NCBI GenBank assembly: GCA_041397825.1
Contig: JAWKVX010000008.1
Span: 1 to 64,000, forward strand
Reading direction: 5' to 3'
DNA length: 64,000 nucleotides
DNA from: JANNSX01 sp041397825
GTDB lineage: Bacteria > Pseudomonadota > Alphaproteobacteria > Rhizobiales > Hyphomicrobiaceae
Shown here piece by piece: positions 1 through 8,373 of this stretch. Under the pieces are notes generated by a model that did not search any database, was not told where the DNA came from, and saw only the letters and a program-made list of their open reading frames with translations. Every line of letters starts with the position of its first letter. Positions within the stretch are counted from its first letter, which is position 1. A program made the position numbers and the translations under genes.

Positions 1-117
1 CTCGAGGCAGACCTCGCCCAACTCGACGACCGCCTCCTCAGGGACATCGGGCTGACGCGTGCTCAGATTCCCCATCTCGCCTACCTTGAGCAGCGCGACA
101 GCGGCGGCATCGAATGA
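1..117 (+). CDS. DUF1127-type small protein, C-terminal part
   Basis: The window opens inside a reading frame that runs without a stop for 38 codons and ends at TGA 115-117. The residues LRDIGLTRAQI match the end of the DUF1127 domain, a short arginine-rich motif common in small alphaproteobacterial proteins. The start lies before the window, so total length is unknown. Some DUF1127 proteins are linked to RNA turnover and phosphate or carbon metabolism in Agrobacterium; nothing here shows which role applies. Confidence 0.6.
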   Translation, partial: LEADLAQLDDRLLRDIGLTRAQIPHLAYLEQRDSGGIE

Positions 118-445
118 GCATGGCCAGGCCGAACGGCACCTCTGCTGCGGACGGTGTCGACCCGGCTCCTGCCGGCGGCGGTGTCCGAGAATTCGGGCTG
201 GCCGATCGTCGCGACCATGTCAGGACAAGTGAGCCTTGCCCAAGCAGGGCTCCGAACAAGATCCTCAGGCGGCCTCCAGCGCTCGCCGTGACGGGCGAAA
301 CGTGCGGGACCGATCCCCGCACCTTCGCCCTGATCGACCAGGCTCACATGGTTGACGCCTGAGGACCTTCTCCCCGCCGACCACGCCCGGTCCGGCAAGA
401 CGGACCCATTGTTGCGCCGGCGTCCGGGCGCTATAGCCTCGCCCT
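118..445. other. Intergenic stretch with no gene seen
   Basis: About 330 bases between the DUF1127 end and folP. Short open frames exist on both strands but none has a recognisable motif or a ribosome binding site. It probably carries the folP promoter; I could not pick a convincing -35/-10 pair. Confidence 0.5.
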
Positions 446-1555
446 ATGACGCATCGCGTTTATCTCAGACCGGCCGGGTTGGTCGCCGCAGACCGGAGCC
501 TCGGTCCGAGCGACTATTCGGGGCTGCTGCCGCTCTGCGGCAACGGCCCCTTCGACTTCACCGCGCTCGAGGTCATTCGCCGTGACGGCCGGCAAGTCGC
601 GCGCCGACTCGTGGCCTTGGGCGAGGTTTGGGAGAGCGGCACACGCAGCGACTACCTCGAGGCCGACGAGGTTCTCGACCGGCTGACCCGACCGCGCCGG
701 CGGCTCGCCGGTCTGGACATGACACGCACGCAGATCATGGGTGTTGTGAACGTCACGCCCGATTCCTTTTCGGACGGCGGCCGGCTGGCCGATCGAGCCG
801 CGGCCATCGACCATGGTCTCCGCCTCATCGAGGAGGGGGCGACCATCCTCGACATCGGTGGCGAGAGCACCCGACCCGGCTCCGATGCGACGCCGTTGGC
901 CGAGGAGTTGCGGCGCGTCCTGCCGGTGGTCGAGGGCCTCGCGGCGCAAACCGACGTCGTGCTGTCGATCGACACGCGCAAAGCCGCCGTCATGCGCGAG
1001 GCGGCCGGCGCCGGTGCACGCCTCATCAACGACGTCTCGGCCCTGAGCCACGATCCGGCGGCCGCCGACACAGCGGCCGACCTCGGGCTGCCCGTGATCC
1101 TGATGCATGCGTTGGGCGATCCGAAGACCATGCAGGACAATCCGCGCTACGACGACGTCCTGACGGACGTCTACGACTATCTCGACGGCCGGATCGCGCA
1201 GGCCGAAGCCGCCGGCATTCCGCGCTCGATGCTGGTCGTCGACCCGGGGATCGGCTTCGGCAAGACGCTCGGGCACAATCTTCAGCTGATGGCCGGTCTG
1301 GCCCTGTTTCACGGACTGGGCACGCCCGTCCTGCTCGGGGCCTCGCGGAAGCGGTGGATCGGCACACTGACGGGCGAGCCGATCGCCGCGAACCGTGTGG
1401 TCGGCTCGGTTACGGCGGCCGTGGCCGGCGCCGCCCAGGGCGCGCAGATCGTCCGGGTCCACGACGTCAAGGCGACGCGCCAGGCCCTCGCCGTCGCCAC
1501 CGCCGCGCTGACCGGCCGGGAGCCCCCCCTCGATGGCCCGAAAGTTGCTCCATAG
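446..1555 (+). CDS. folP: Dihydropteroate synthase
   Basis: Cytosolic folate-pathway enzyme that joins 6-hydroxymethyl-dihydropterin pyrophosphate to p-aminobenzoate, giving dihydropteroate. The TIM-barrel begins at about residue 96 with the first DHPS signature (QIMGVVNVTPDSFSDGG, 97-112), followed by DIGGESTRPGS around residue 140. Later typical elements are the SIDT segment, the DPGIGFGK loop and the SRKRWIG segment. At 369 aa it is about 90 residues longer than the family core. The N-terminal 90 residues are an extension of a kind I recall from alphaproteobacterial FolP and whose role is not visible here. The folP-glmM order is widespread in proteobacteria (often after ftsH, which is not in view) and supports the call. 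Confidence 0.95.
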   Translation: MTHRVYLRPAGLVAADRSLGPSDYSGLLPLCGNGPFDFTALEVIRRDGRQVARRLVALGEVWESGTRSDYLEADEVLDRLTRPRRRLAGLDMTRTQIMGVVNVTPDSFSDGGRLADRAAAIDHGLRLIEEGATILDIGGESTRPGSDATPLAEELRRVLPVVEGLAAQTDVVLSIDTRKAAVMREAAGAGARLINDVSALSHDPAAADTAADLGLPVILMHALGDPKTMQDNPRYDDVLTDVYDYLDGRIAQAEAAGIPRSMLVVDPGIGFGKTLGHNLQLMAGLALFHGLGTPVLLGASRKRWIGTLTGEPIAANRVVGSVTAAVAGAAQGAQIVRVHDVKATRQALAVATAALTGREPPLDGPKVAP

Positions 1556-1701
1556 GCACAATGCTGCGGCCGAGCCACGCGACGGTTAACGCCTCGGCGC
1601 GGCGTCGCCCCTGCGATATGATCTCAGCCGCCGGAGGCGACTTGATCGATTCGGCCGTATCTGGCACGCACAGGCGGAACTGAGAGAGCTACGGGGACAC
1701 C

Positions 1702-3048
1702 ATGGCGCGTCGCTATTTCGGCACCGACGGCATTCGCGGCCAGGCCAACACGCATCCCATGACTTCGGAGGTGGCGCTGAAGGTCGGCATGGCCGCCGGT
1801 CATGTCTTCACCAAGGGCAGCCACAAGCACCGCGTCGTCATCGGCAAGGACACCCGCCTTTCCGGATACATGATCGAGAATGCCCTCGTCTCCGGCTTCA
1901 CGGCCGTCGGCATGGATGTGTTCCAGCTCGGCCCGATGCCGACGCCGGCCGTCGCCATGCTGACCCGGTCGCTGCGGGCCGATCTCGGCGTCATGATCTC
2001 CGCCTCACACAACCCCTTTGCCGACAACGGCATCAAGCTGTTCGGCCCCGACGGCTACAAGCTGTCCGACGACATCGAGCTCCAGATCGAGGAGCTCATG
2101 GATCAGGATTCGACCTCGCTCCTCGCCGACCCGATGGGGATCGGCCGGGCGACCCGCGTCGACAGCGCTCAGGAGCGCTATATCGAGTTCGCCAAGCGCA
2201 CGCTGCCGCGCAACCTGAAGCTCGACGGCCTCCGCGTCGTGGTCGACTGCGCCAACGGCGCCGCCTACCAGGTCGCCCCGGACGCGCTCTGGGAGCTTGG
2301 GGCCGAGGTCATCAAGATCGGTGTCAATCCGGACGGCTTCAACATCAACAAGAAGTGCGGCTCGACGGCACCGGAGGCTCTGAGCGACAAGGTGAGGGAG
2401 GTCCGCGCCGATATCGGCATTGCTCTCGACGGCGACGCCGATAGGGTCATCATCATCGACGAGCACGGTCACATCGTCGATGGCGATCAGCTGCTCGCCG
2501 TCATCGCCGATGCCTGGAAGCGGCGCGGGCGTCTGGCGGCCGGCGGCATCGTCACCACCGTCATGTCCAACCTCGGCCTCGAGCGCTATCTCGGCGGTCT
2601 CGGCCTGTCGATGGCCCGGACGGCCGTCGGCGACCGCTATGTCGTCGAGTACATGCGCAAGCACGGCTACAATGTCGGCGGCGAGCAGTCCGGCCACATC
2701 GTGCTCTCCGACTACACGACCACCGGCGACGGCCTGGTGTCGGCGCTGCAGATTCTCGCCGTGGTCGTGCAGAGCGAGAAGCCGGTCAGCCAAGTGTGCA
2801 GCCGTTTCGAGCCCCTGCCGCAGATCCTGAAGAATGTCCGCTACAAGGACGGCAAACCCCTCGACGATGGCGAGGTTCGCAAGGCCATCGAGGCCGGCCG
2901 GATCAAGCTCGGCAATTCCGGCCGCCTCGTCATTCGTCCCTCGGGCACCGAGCCTGTCATCCGCGTCATGGCCGAGGGCGATGACGAGACACTGGTCAAC
3001 CGGGTCGTCGGCGACATCGTCGCGGCATTGAGCAGAGTGGCGGCCTGA
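1702..3048 (+). CDS. glmM: Phosphoglucosamine mutase
   Basis: Interconverts glucosamine-6-phosphate and glucosamine-1-phosphate, the step before GlmU in UDP-GlcNAc synthesis for peptidoglycan and LPS. The protein is 448 aa, the normal size. It opens with RYFGTDGIRG. The catalytic phosphoserine loop ISASHNPFADNG lies near residue 100, the metal-binding loop DGDADR near residue 242, and the phosphate-binding RPSGTEPVIRVM near the C terminus. The start is preceded by a purine-rich stretch. Only 2 bases separate its stop from the next gene, so the two are probably co-transcribed. Confidence 0.97.
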   Translation: MARRYFGTDGIRGQANTHPMTSEVALKVGMAAGHVFTKGSHKHRVVIGKDTRLSGYMIENALVSGFTAVGMDVFQLGPMPTPAVAMLTRSLRADLGVMISASHNPFADNGIKLFGPDGYKLSDDIELQIEELMDQDSTSLLADPMGIGRATRVDSAQERYIEFAKRTLPRNLKLDGLRVVVDCANGAAYQVAPDALWELGAEVIKIGVNPDGFNINKKCGSTAPEALSDKVREVRADIGIALDGDADRVIIIDEHGHIVDGDQLLAVIADAWKRRGRLAAGGIVTTVMSNLGLERYLGGLGLSMARTAVGDRYVVEYMRKHGYNVGGEQSGHIVLSDYTTTGDGLVSALQILAVVVQSEKPVSQVCSRFEPLPQILKNVRYKDGKPLDDGEVRKAIEAGRIKLGNSGRLVIRPSGTEPVIRVMAEGDDETLVNRVVGDIVAALSRVAA

Positions 3049-3050
3049 TC

Positions 3051-3761
3051 ATGAGCGAAGATGCGGCACCACCCGAGGTCGGGACTTGGAACGGCAAGGG
3101 AGCGCGCGTTCTGGTGCTGAGCTCCTCGCCGCGCATCGATGGCAATTCCCGGCATCTTGCCGAAAGTCTCGTCGCCGGCGCGCAGAGCGCCGGGCACGAC
3201 CCGCTTCTCGTCGATCTGTCGCTGCACGTGACGAACGTGCTCCGGGACTGCCGGTCATGCCGCAAGGACGACGGGCAATGCGCCATCGAGGACAGGCACA
3301 AGGAGATCTTCGACCTGTTTCTCGCCGCCGAGGCCGTCGTCTATGCGACGCCGATCTGGTGGTACGGCATCTCGGGCCAGCTCAAGGCCTTCATCGACCG
3401 CATCTTCTGCTTCATTTCGGACTCCTATCCCGATGCCGCCAAGGTGCGGCAGATGCTTCCGCAAAAGCGGGCGGCGCTGCTGTTGAGCGCCGAGGAATCC
3501 AATTTTGCCGCCCGACTGGGCATCGTCGAGCAGATGTCCGAGCTCTGCCGCTATCTCGACCACCAGTTCGTCGGCATCGTCACCGGCATCGGCAACCGGC
3601 GCGGTGAGGTGACCGCGGATCCGGCCGACCCGATGTCGGCGGCGTTCGCTCTGGGCCGTGACATCCTGAAGACCCACAATACCGACTACGGCCTCAATAC
3701 CGAGCGGTCGAAGACCGTCTGGCAGGAAGGTGAAGATCGTCTGCCCTCGCATTGGCGATAG
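3051..3761 (+). CDS. NADPH-dependent FMN reductase / flavodoxin-fold family protein
   Basis: 236-aa flavodoxin-like fold protein. After a short leader, the FMN phosphate-binding loop is LSSSPRIDGNSRHLAE (about residues 25-40). ATPIWWYGISGQLKAFIDR (about 98-116) is the typical isoalloxazine/dimer segment of the NADPH-dependent FMN reductase and iron-sulfur flavoprotein families. The pair CRSC (about 67-70) in the linker resembles the cysteine cluster of iron-sulfur flavoproteins, but the full CX2CX2CX5C pattern is not present. It starts 2 bases after glmM, suggesting read-through transcription. Substrate unknown: quinone, azo or flavin reductase activity are all possible. Confidence 0.8.
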   Translation: MSEDAAPPEVGTWNGKGARVLVLSSSPRIDGNSRHLAESLVAGAQSAGHDPLLVDLSLHVTNVLRDCRSCRKDDGQCAIEDRHKEIFDLFLAAEAVVYATPIWWYGISGQLKAFIDRIFCFISDSYPDAAKVRQMLPQKRAALLLSAEESNFAARLGIVEQMSELCRYLDHQFVGIVTGIGNRRGEVTADPADPMSAAFALGRDILKTHNTDYGLNTERSKTVWQEGEDRLPSHWR

Positions 3762-3940
3762 CCGATCGGGTCGACGCGCTTGGCCGCCGGAGACCCATGC
3801 CACCTTCGGACCCGCCCCGAGTACCGTGCGACAGCGTGGTGGCGTGCTCTCAAACCCATCTGTGACATCGAGCTCGCGTCTAGGGTGATCCGGCACTTGC
3901 GTGTAAGCTGAGCACCACCCGAACGGATGGGAGGCGCTCG

Positions 3941-4570
3941 ATGAGCCGGATTGCACGTGTCTTCTTCGCGGGGCTGTTGGCCCTGCTGCCGCTGGCACTC
4001 ACCATTGGCGTCCTCGCCTGGGCAGCACGCACGCTCCACGAGTATCTTGGACCGGGTAGCCTGTTCGGCCACTTTCTGGTCTCGCTCGGCCTCGGCGTCG
4101 ATGCGACCTCGACGGCGCCCTATATCGTCGGACTGGCCGCCGTTCTGGCGGGAATCTACGTCCTCGGCCTCATCGTCAACTCGCGGCTGGGCGACTGGCT
4201 GACGCATTTGCTCGAGGACGTCATCCGGAGGATCCCGCTCGTCTCCCACGTCTATGATCTGTCGAAGCGCTTCACCTCGATCGTCGACATGAAGGAGAGC
4301 CAGAATCTCAAGAGCATGAGTCCGGTCTGGTGCTTTTTCGGCGGCGAACCGAGCGCGGCCGTGCTGGCCCTGCTGCCCTCGCCGACACCGGTCGTCATCG
4401 GCAGCGAGGAGTATCTGGGGGTGCTCGTCCCGTCGTCCCCGGTGCCCATCGGCGGCGCCCTCGTCTACGTGCCGAGCCGCTGGGTGAAACCGGCCGCTGG
4501 CGGCGTCGATGAGCTGATGAGCGTCTATATCTCGATGGGCGTCACACCGCCCCGCTCGACCGTCGGCTGA
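3941..4570 (+). CDS. DUF502 family membrane protein
   Basis: 209-aa inner-membrane protein of the DUF502 family, function unknown. It has two predicted transmembrane segments, about residues 6-28 (FFAGLLALLPLALTIGVLAW) and 62-85 (PYIVGLAAVLAGIYVLGLIV). A conserved soluble part follows, with RIPLVSHVYDLSKR and the C-terminal segment ending VYVPSRWVKP. A clear GGGAGG ribosome binding site precedes the ATG. In plants, DUF502 relatives include COV1, which acts in vascular patterning, but no bacterial role is established. Confidence 0.85.
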   Translation: MSRIARVFFAGLLALLPLALTIGVLAWAARTLHEYLGPGSLFGHFLVSLGLGVDATSTAPYIVGLAAVLAGIYVLGLIVNSRLGDWLTHLLEDVIRRIPLVSHVYDLSKRFTSIVDMKESQNLKSMSPVWCFFGGEPSAAVLALLPSPTPVVIGSEEYLGVLVPSSPVPIGGALVYVPSRWVKPAAGGVDELMSVYISMGVTPPRSTVG

Positions 4571-4585
4571 GGATCGCCGAAAAAA

Positions 4586-4924
4586 CTATGGCAGATGCCG
4601 GATAGCGGCGAGACCGTGGAAGCCCCGCGCCATCTCACACGCCTCATCGCCCGGCAGACAGGCACGGCAGACGTCGGGCCGATCCTCGTAGACGAGGCAC
4701 CGTGTTTCCCGCCCGACCTCGCCCTGCAATGCCGCGCATCGGTCATGGACCCACCGCATACCGGAGCGGTCGTCGTTGAGCAGATGTCCCGGAAGCCTGG
4801 CGAGCTCGCTCGCTTCCTCACCGGTGAAACGCGGCCAGTCCTCGGCATAGGCGCAGCAGGCGCCGCAGAGTGTGCACAACACCCCGTCGCGCACATCGCT
4901 CTCGCCTTCGTCAGCAAGCGACAC
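4586..4924 (-). CDS. YkgJ-type cysteine-cluster protein (putative metal-binding)
   Basis: Small cysteine-rich protein with the YkgJ/CxxCxxCC pattern: CTLCGACC near the N terminus, a second cysteine in DRCAAL, then CLVYEDRPDVCRACLPGDEAC. Family members are thought to bind zinc or an iron-sulfur cluster; the function is unknown. I chose a GTG start at 4924, preceded by a GAGAGAAG sequence. A TTG at 4954 in the same frame would add 10 residues but lacks a clear ribosome binding site. It is convergent with the upstream DUF502 gene. Confidence 0.75.
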   Translation of the reverse strand: MSLADEGESDVRDGVLCTLCGACCAYAEDWPRFTGEEASELARLPGHLLNDDRSGMRWVHDRCAALQGEVGRETRCLVYEDRPDVCRACLPGDEACEMARGFHGLAAIRHLP

Positions 4925-4988
4925 GTGCGTCTTCTCTCGAGGCTTTGTGCTCAAGGCCGCCGCACGTCGGCTGCGGCCCCGGTTTGGC

Positions 4989-5017
4989 GACCGGCTCGCG
5001 ACCCGCGCGAGCCGGTC
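4989..5017 (-). terminator. Strong hairpin downstream of the cold-shock gene
   Basis: Perfect 12-bp inverted repeat (4989-5000 and 5006-5017) with a 5-base loop, starting 10 bases past the stop of the cold-shock gene on the minus strand. There is no clear T-run, so it may be a transcript-stabilising hairpin rather than a classical intrinsic terminator. Confidence 0.55.
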
Positions 5018-5026
5018 TGATCCAGC

Positions 5027-5236
5027 TTACGCGTCCTGGATCGAGGAGACGGCGGTCTTGCCGGTGCGCCGGTCGACCTCGGTCTCGAAAGAGACCTTCT
5101 GCCCCTCGCGAAGCGCCGGCATGCCGGCCCGCTCGAGGGCCGTGGCATGGACGAACACGTCCTTGCCGCCGTCATCCGGAGCGATGAAGCCATAGCCCTT
5201 CTGCGTGTTGTAGAACTTCACTGTACCTTTATTCAC
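5027..5236 (-). CDS. CspA-family cold-shock protein
   Basis: 69-aa single cold-shock domain, the standard length. The nucleic-acid-binding motifs are KGYGFI (RNP1, about residues 13-18) and VFVHAT (RNP2, about 27-32). Such proteins bind single-stranded RNA and DNA and melt mRNA structure in the cytoplasm. It begins with MNKGTVKFYN, typical of the alphaproteobacterial form. The gene is monocistronic, with a long upstream leader region (5237-5420) and a hairpin after the stop. Confidence 0.95.
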   Translation of the reverse strand: MNKGTVKFYNTQKGYGFIAPDDGGKDVFVHATALERAGMPALREGQKVSFETEVDRRTGKTAVSSIQDA

Positions 5237-5325
5237 GTCGATGTCCTTTTCAGTTCCGTGCTTTGCCGCGAGACATCACAGATCCTGATCCGGCTGCAAC
5301 GGCTCTCGTCTCGATGATTTGGGGG

Positions 5326-5367
5326 AGTTTGAACGTGCTCGCGGTTCATCCACTGAGCTACGGCCCT
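5326..5367 (-). other. Possible tRNA remnant (5' acceptor and D-arm)
   Basis: Read on the minus strand from 5367, the sequence begins like a tRNA gene: AGGGCCGTAGCTCAGTGGAT, acceptor-side bases plus a D-arm. The following bases do not form an anticodon arm and no matching 3' acceptor strand is present. A GTTCAAA resembling a T-loop follows about 25 bases later. It could be a decayed or deleted tRNA copy left by recombination at the edge of the glutamate-synthase-like cluster, or chance similarity. Confidence 0.3.
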
Positions 5368-5479
5368 GTCGTCCGGCCAAAGTCGATCCGGCCGTTATAG
5401 GCGTCAACATGCGTCTGGACAAGTGCGAAATGTCACAGTTCCGGCGACGCATGAACGCCGCCGGCTGCGGATCGCGGCC

Positions 5480-5893
5480 TCAGAACTTCCGGTAGGCCTT
5501 GTTGAGTTGTACCAGCGGGTGTTTCGGCGACATCTGGAACTTGATCAAGAGCTCGCGGGCGATCATGTCCCGGTCCTGCTGGTCCTTCGGCAGCTTGATA
5601 CCCTTCGGGATGCGGACCCATCCGTTGACGTTGCGATCGAAGATTGCCGGTTCGCCCTCCTCATAGCCCATGTGGACGTCCTCGAGCCAGTTGAGGTCGT
5701 CCCAACCCATGAACTCCATGTACTGCTTCAGGAACGGCGTCAACTTCTTGTAGTCGGGAACCAGGTTCACATCGTAGCGGTAACCGATGTGCTGACCGAT
5801 CTCCTTCTCGCGATCGGAGGCCAGACCAGCCTTGTCCTTGATGAACTGATCGACGTCCTTGATCTCGGAGCCGCGGTATTTCGAGCCTGCCAT
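5480..5893 (-). CDS. Conserved-looking hypothetical protein of the glutamate-synthase-like cluster
   Basis: 137-aa soluble protein that I do not recognise. It is highly charged, rich in Lys, Asp and Tyr, with no signal peptide, membrane segment or cysteine cluster. Visible landmarks are a MGWDDLNWLEDVHMGYEEGE acidic/aromatic segment in the middle and a PKDQQDRDMIARELLIKFQM helix near the C terminus. The start at 5893 is preferred because GAGGA lies just upstream; an ATG at 5956 in the same frame has no ribosome binding site. It is the last gene after the FMN glutamate-synthase-like gene and probably in its operon. That position suggests a small accessory subunit or a partner of the complex, which is inference only. 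Confidence 0.75.
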   Translation of the reverse strand: MAGSKYRGSEIKDVDQFIKDKAGLASDREKEIGQHIGYRYDVNLVPDYKKLTPFLKQYMEFMGWDDLNWLEDVHMGYEEGEPAIFDRNVNGWVRIPKGIKLPKDQQDRDMIARELLIKFQMSPKHPLVQLNKAYRKF

Positions 5894-5959
5894 CACGTCC
5901 TCATTGCGTTCTGTGGGGCCGATGGGCGACCACTGGCCGCCCTTGCACCCATCCATGCC

Positions 5960-7432
5960 CTAGTACTTGTGGAAGTTGCCCCCGATGGCCTCATGACCAA
6001 CCACGTAGTTGGTTCCGGCGAGCGGCACTTTGCACATGGCGGAGGCCTCCATCGTCAGGGCCGCCAGGTCCTCCGGCTCGAGCGAATGCACATTCGTCTT
6101 GCCGCAGGCGCGTGCGAGCATCTGCGCCTCCATCGTCAGCGTATGCAGGAAGTTGTAGACGCGCTCGGCCGCCTCGTCGGGGTCGAGACGCTTTCTCAGC
6201 TGTTCGTCCTGCGTCGCCACGCCCACCGGGCAGCGGCCGGAATGACAGTGGTAGCACTGGCCGGCCGGCACGCCGATCTCGGCCTCGAAGTCGGTCACGC
6301 CCTCGATATGCTTGTTGCAGTTCAGCGCCATCATCACCGAGTGACCGATGGCCACCGCGTCGGCACCGAGCGCCAGCGCCTTGGCGATGTCGCCGCCGTT
6401 GCGGATACCGCCGGCATAGACGAGGCTGATCTCGCCCCGCTTGCCGAGCTCGTCGATGGCGCGCCGCGCCTCGCGGATGGCGGCGATGCCGGGAACGCCC
6501 GTATCCTCGGTGGCGATGTGCGGGCCGGCACCCGTGCCGCCTTCCATGCCATCGATGTAGATCGAATCCGGTCCGCATTTGACGGCCATGCGGACGTCGT
6601 CATAGACGCGGGCCGCGCCGAGTTTCAGCTGGATCGGGATCTCGTGGTTCGTCGCCTCGCGGATCTCGTTGATCTTGAGGGCCAGATCGTCGGGGCCGAG
6701 CCAGTCGGGATGGCGGGCCGGCGAGCGCTGGTCGATGCCGGCCGGCAGCGACCGCATCTCGGCCACCATGTCCGTCACCTTCTGCCCCATCAAGTGACCG
6801 CCGAGGCCGACCTTGCAGCCCTGACCGATGAAGAACTCGCAGCAGTCCGCAAGACGCAGGTGATTCGGGTTGAAGCCGTAGCGCGACTGGATGCACTGAT
6901 AGATCCAGCGCTGCGAGTAGCGCCGCTCGTCCGGGATCATGCCGCCTTCGCCCGAGCAGGTCGCGGTGCCCGCCATCGTGGCGCCGCGGGCAAGCGCAGT
7001 TTTTGCCTCATAGGAGAGCGCACCGAAGCTCATGCCGGTGACGTAGACCGGGATATCCAGCACGAGCGGCCGCTTGGCCTTGGGACCGATGACCGTCTTG
7101 GTCTCGCACTTCTCCCGATAACCCTCGATGACGAACCGCGTCAGTGTACCCGGCAGGAAAGTCAGGTCGTCCCAATGCGGGATCTTCTTGAAGAGGGAGA
7201 AGCCGCGCATGCGGTAGCGGCCGAGCTCGGACTTGATGTGAATGTCGTTGATGACCTCGGGCGTGAAGATCTGCGACTTGCCGAGGATGTAGCGTTGGCT
7301 CTCGGCCGGCTCGAGCTTGGCGATCTTGCCGCCGCCGTTCTTCTTGGCGGGTTGGGAGCGCTTGACGGCGACCGCGCTCTTGGCCGCGACTGACTTGCGT
7401 TTGCCGGCCTTGGATTTCGTCATCTTTGCCAT
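5960..7432 (-). CDS. FMN-binding glutamate-synthase-like protein (GlxD/MgsC type)
   Basis: 490-aa protein matching the central/FMN domain of the glutamate synthase large subunit as a free-standing polypeptide. After a Lys/Ala-rich N-terminal tail (about 45 residues) come GMSFGALSYEAKTALARGA, the GEGGM loop, the (beta/alpha)8 motifs QLKLGAAR and IDGMEGGTGAGPH, and the FMN-phosphate segment SLVYAGGIRNGGDIAKALALGADAV. The cysteine stretch CYHCHSGRCPVGVATQD fits the 3Fe-4S-binding region of GltB. In GlxD and N-methylglutamate synthase MgsC this subunit transfers ammonia from the amidotransferase to a 2-oxo acid. The start at 7432 has a GGAAAG ribosome binding site. It follows the GXGXG gene on the same strand. 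Confidence 0.9.
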   Translation of the reverse strand: MAKMTKSKAGKRKSVAAKSAVAVKRSQPAKKNGGGKIAKLEPAESQRYILGKSQIFTPEVINDIHIKSELGRYRMRGFSLFKKIPHWDDLTFLPGTLTRFVIEGYREKCETKTVIGPKAKRPLVLDIPVYVTGMSFGALSYEAKTALARGATMAGTATCSGEGGMIPDERRYSQRWIYQCIQSRYGFNPNHLRLADCCEFFIGQGCKVGLGGHLMGQKVTDMVAEMRSLPAGIDQRSPARHPDWLGPDDLALKINEIREATNHEIPIQLKLGAARVYDDVRMAVKCGPDSIYIDGMEGGTGAGPHIATEDTGVPGIAAIREARRAIDELGKRGEISLVYAGGIRNGGDIAKALALGADAVAIGHSVMMALNCNKHIEGVTDFEAEIGVPAGQCYHCHSGRCPVGVATQDEQLRKRLDPDEAAERVYNFLHTLTMEAQMLARACGKTNVHSLEPEDLAALTMEASAMCKVPLAGTNYVVGHEAIGGNFHKY

Positions 7433-7515
7433 GGGTCTTTCCGATGGTGAATGGTTGTGGATGGCGGGGTGTGGCGGGCCCGACGCGGCTTGGCCAGCCG
7501 CGCGAGCCCTGCCCA

Positions 7516-8373
7516 TCACAGCACCAGCTTCTTCTCGGAGGGCTCCAGGTTGTCGTAGTTCCAGAGCTGTTTGCCGGCGACGATCTTCTGGAAGTGGTCG
7601 ATGCCCTTGCGCGGCAGGAGATCGTACATTTTCAGCTTGCGGGTGAGCCATTCACGGTCGAGATCGCTCATCTTGCCCGGCACGGCATCGACGCCGAAGT
7701 CCTGGACCTTGCCGCCGACATAGATCGTGCCGTCGTACATGGAGTCGCCGAGATTCTTGCCGGCATTGCCGCAGATGACCATGCGGCCGCGCTGCATCAT
7801 GAAGCCGGTGAACGCACCGGTATCACCGCCGACGATGATGTTTCCGCCCTTCTGGTCGATACCCGTGCGGGCCCCGACCGAGCCCTTGCAGACGAGGTCG
7901 CCGCCTCGAAGCGCCGCACCGAACTGGCTACCGGCATTCTTCTCGATGACGACGGTGCCTGCGAGCATGTTCTCGGCGCAGGCCCAGCCGACACGACCGG
8001 AGATCCGCACATTCGGGCCATCCAACAGACCGACCCCGAAATAGCCGAGCGAGCCCTCGACGATGAGATTGAGCCGGTTGAGAATGCCGACGCCGATCGA
8101 GTGCTTGGCGCCGGGATTCTTGAGCACGATCGTGCCAAACCCCTGCTTCATCAACTCGCGGATTCGGACGTTGACCTGCGGGGCCTCGAGATTGGCGCAA
8201 TCGATCTCACCTCGCTTGTTGAAATCGACATCGAACGCGTCCGGATAACCGAAGCCACCACCCTCGTCGGAGACATCGAAGAACCGCTGCTGGGTGCGCC
8301 CCCGCAGCTGCTCGGTATGCATGCCCATGCCGTGCGAGGCATGATCCTTGTTGACTGTCGTCACGCCCGCCAT
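7516..8373 (-). CDS. GXGXG-motif glutamate-synthase-like protein (GlxC/MgsB type)
   Basis: 285-aa protein corresponding to the C-terminal right-handed beta-helix (GXGXG) domain of glutamate synthase large subunits. Repeated turns are visible: GSLGYFGVGLLDG, GRVGWACAENMLAG, GDLVCKGSVGARTG, GGNIIVGGDTGAF, GRMVICGNAGKNLGDSMYDG. This domain has a structural role, holding the amidotransferase and FMN domains together. It overlaps the end of the upstream amidotransferase gene by 13 bases, so the two are translationally coupled. Confidence 0.9.
   Translation of the reverse strand: MAGVTTVNKDHASHGMGMHTEQLRGRTQQRFFDVSDEGGGFGYPDAFDVDFNKRGEIDCANLEAPQVNVRIRELMKQGFGTIVLKNPGAKHSIGVGILNRLNLIVEGSLGYFGVGLLDGPNVRISGRVGWACAENMLAGTVVIEKNAGSQFGAALRGGDLVCKGSVGARTGIDQKGGNIIVGGDTGAFTGFMMQRGRMVICGNAGKNLGDSMYDGTIYVGGKVQDFGVDAVPGKMSDLDREWLTRKLKMYDLLPRKGIDHFQKIVAGKQLWNYDNLEPSEKKLVL

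Noticed and set aside
5423..7393. 656-codon plus-strand frame opposite the FMN glutamate-synthase-like gene
   Set aside because: The minus strand encodes an unmistakable enzyme; the antisense translation has no domain and reflects high-GC codon bias.
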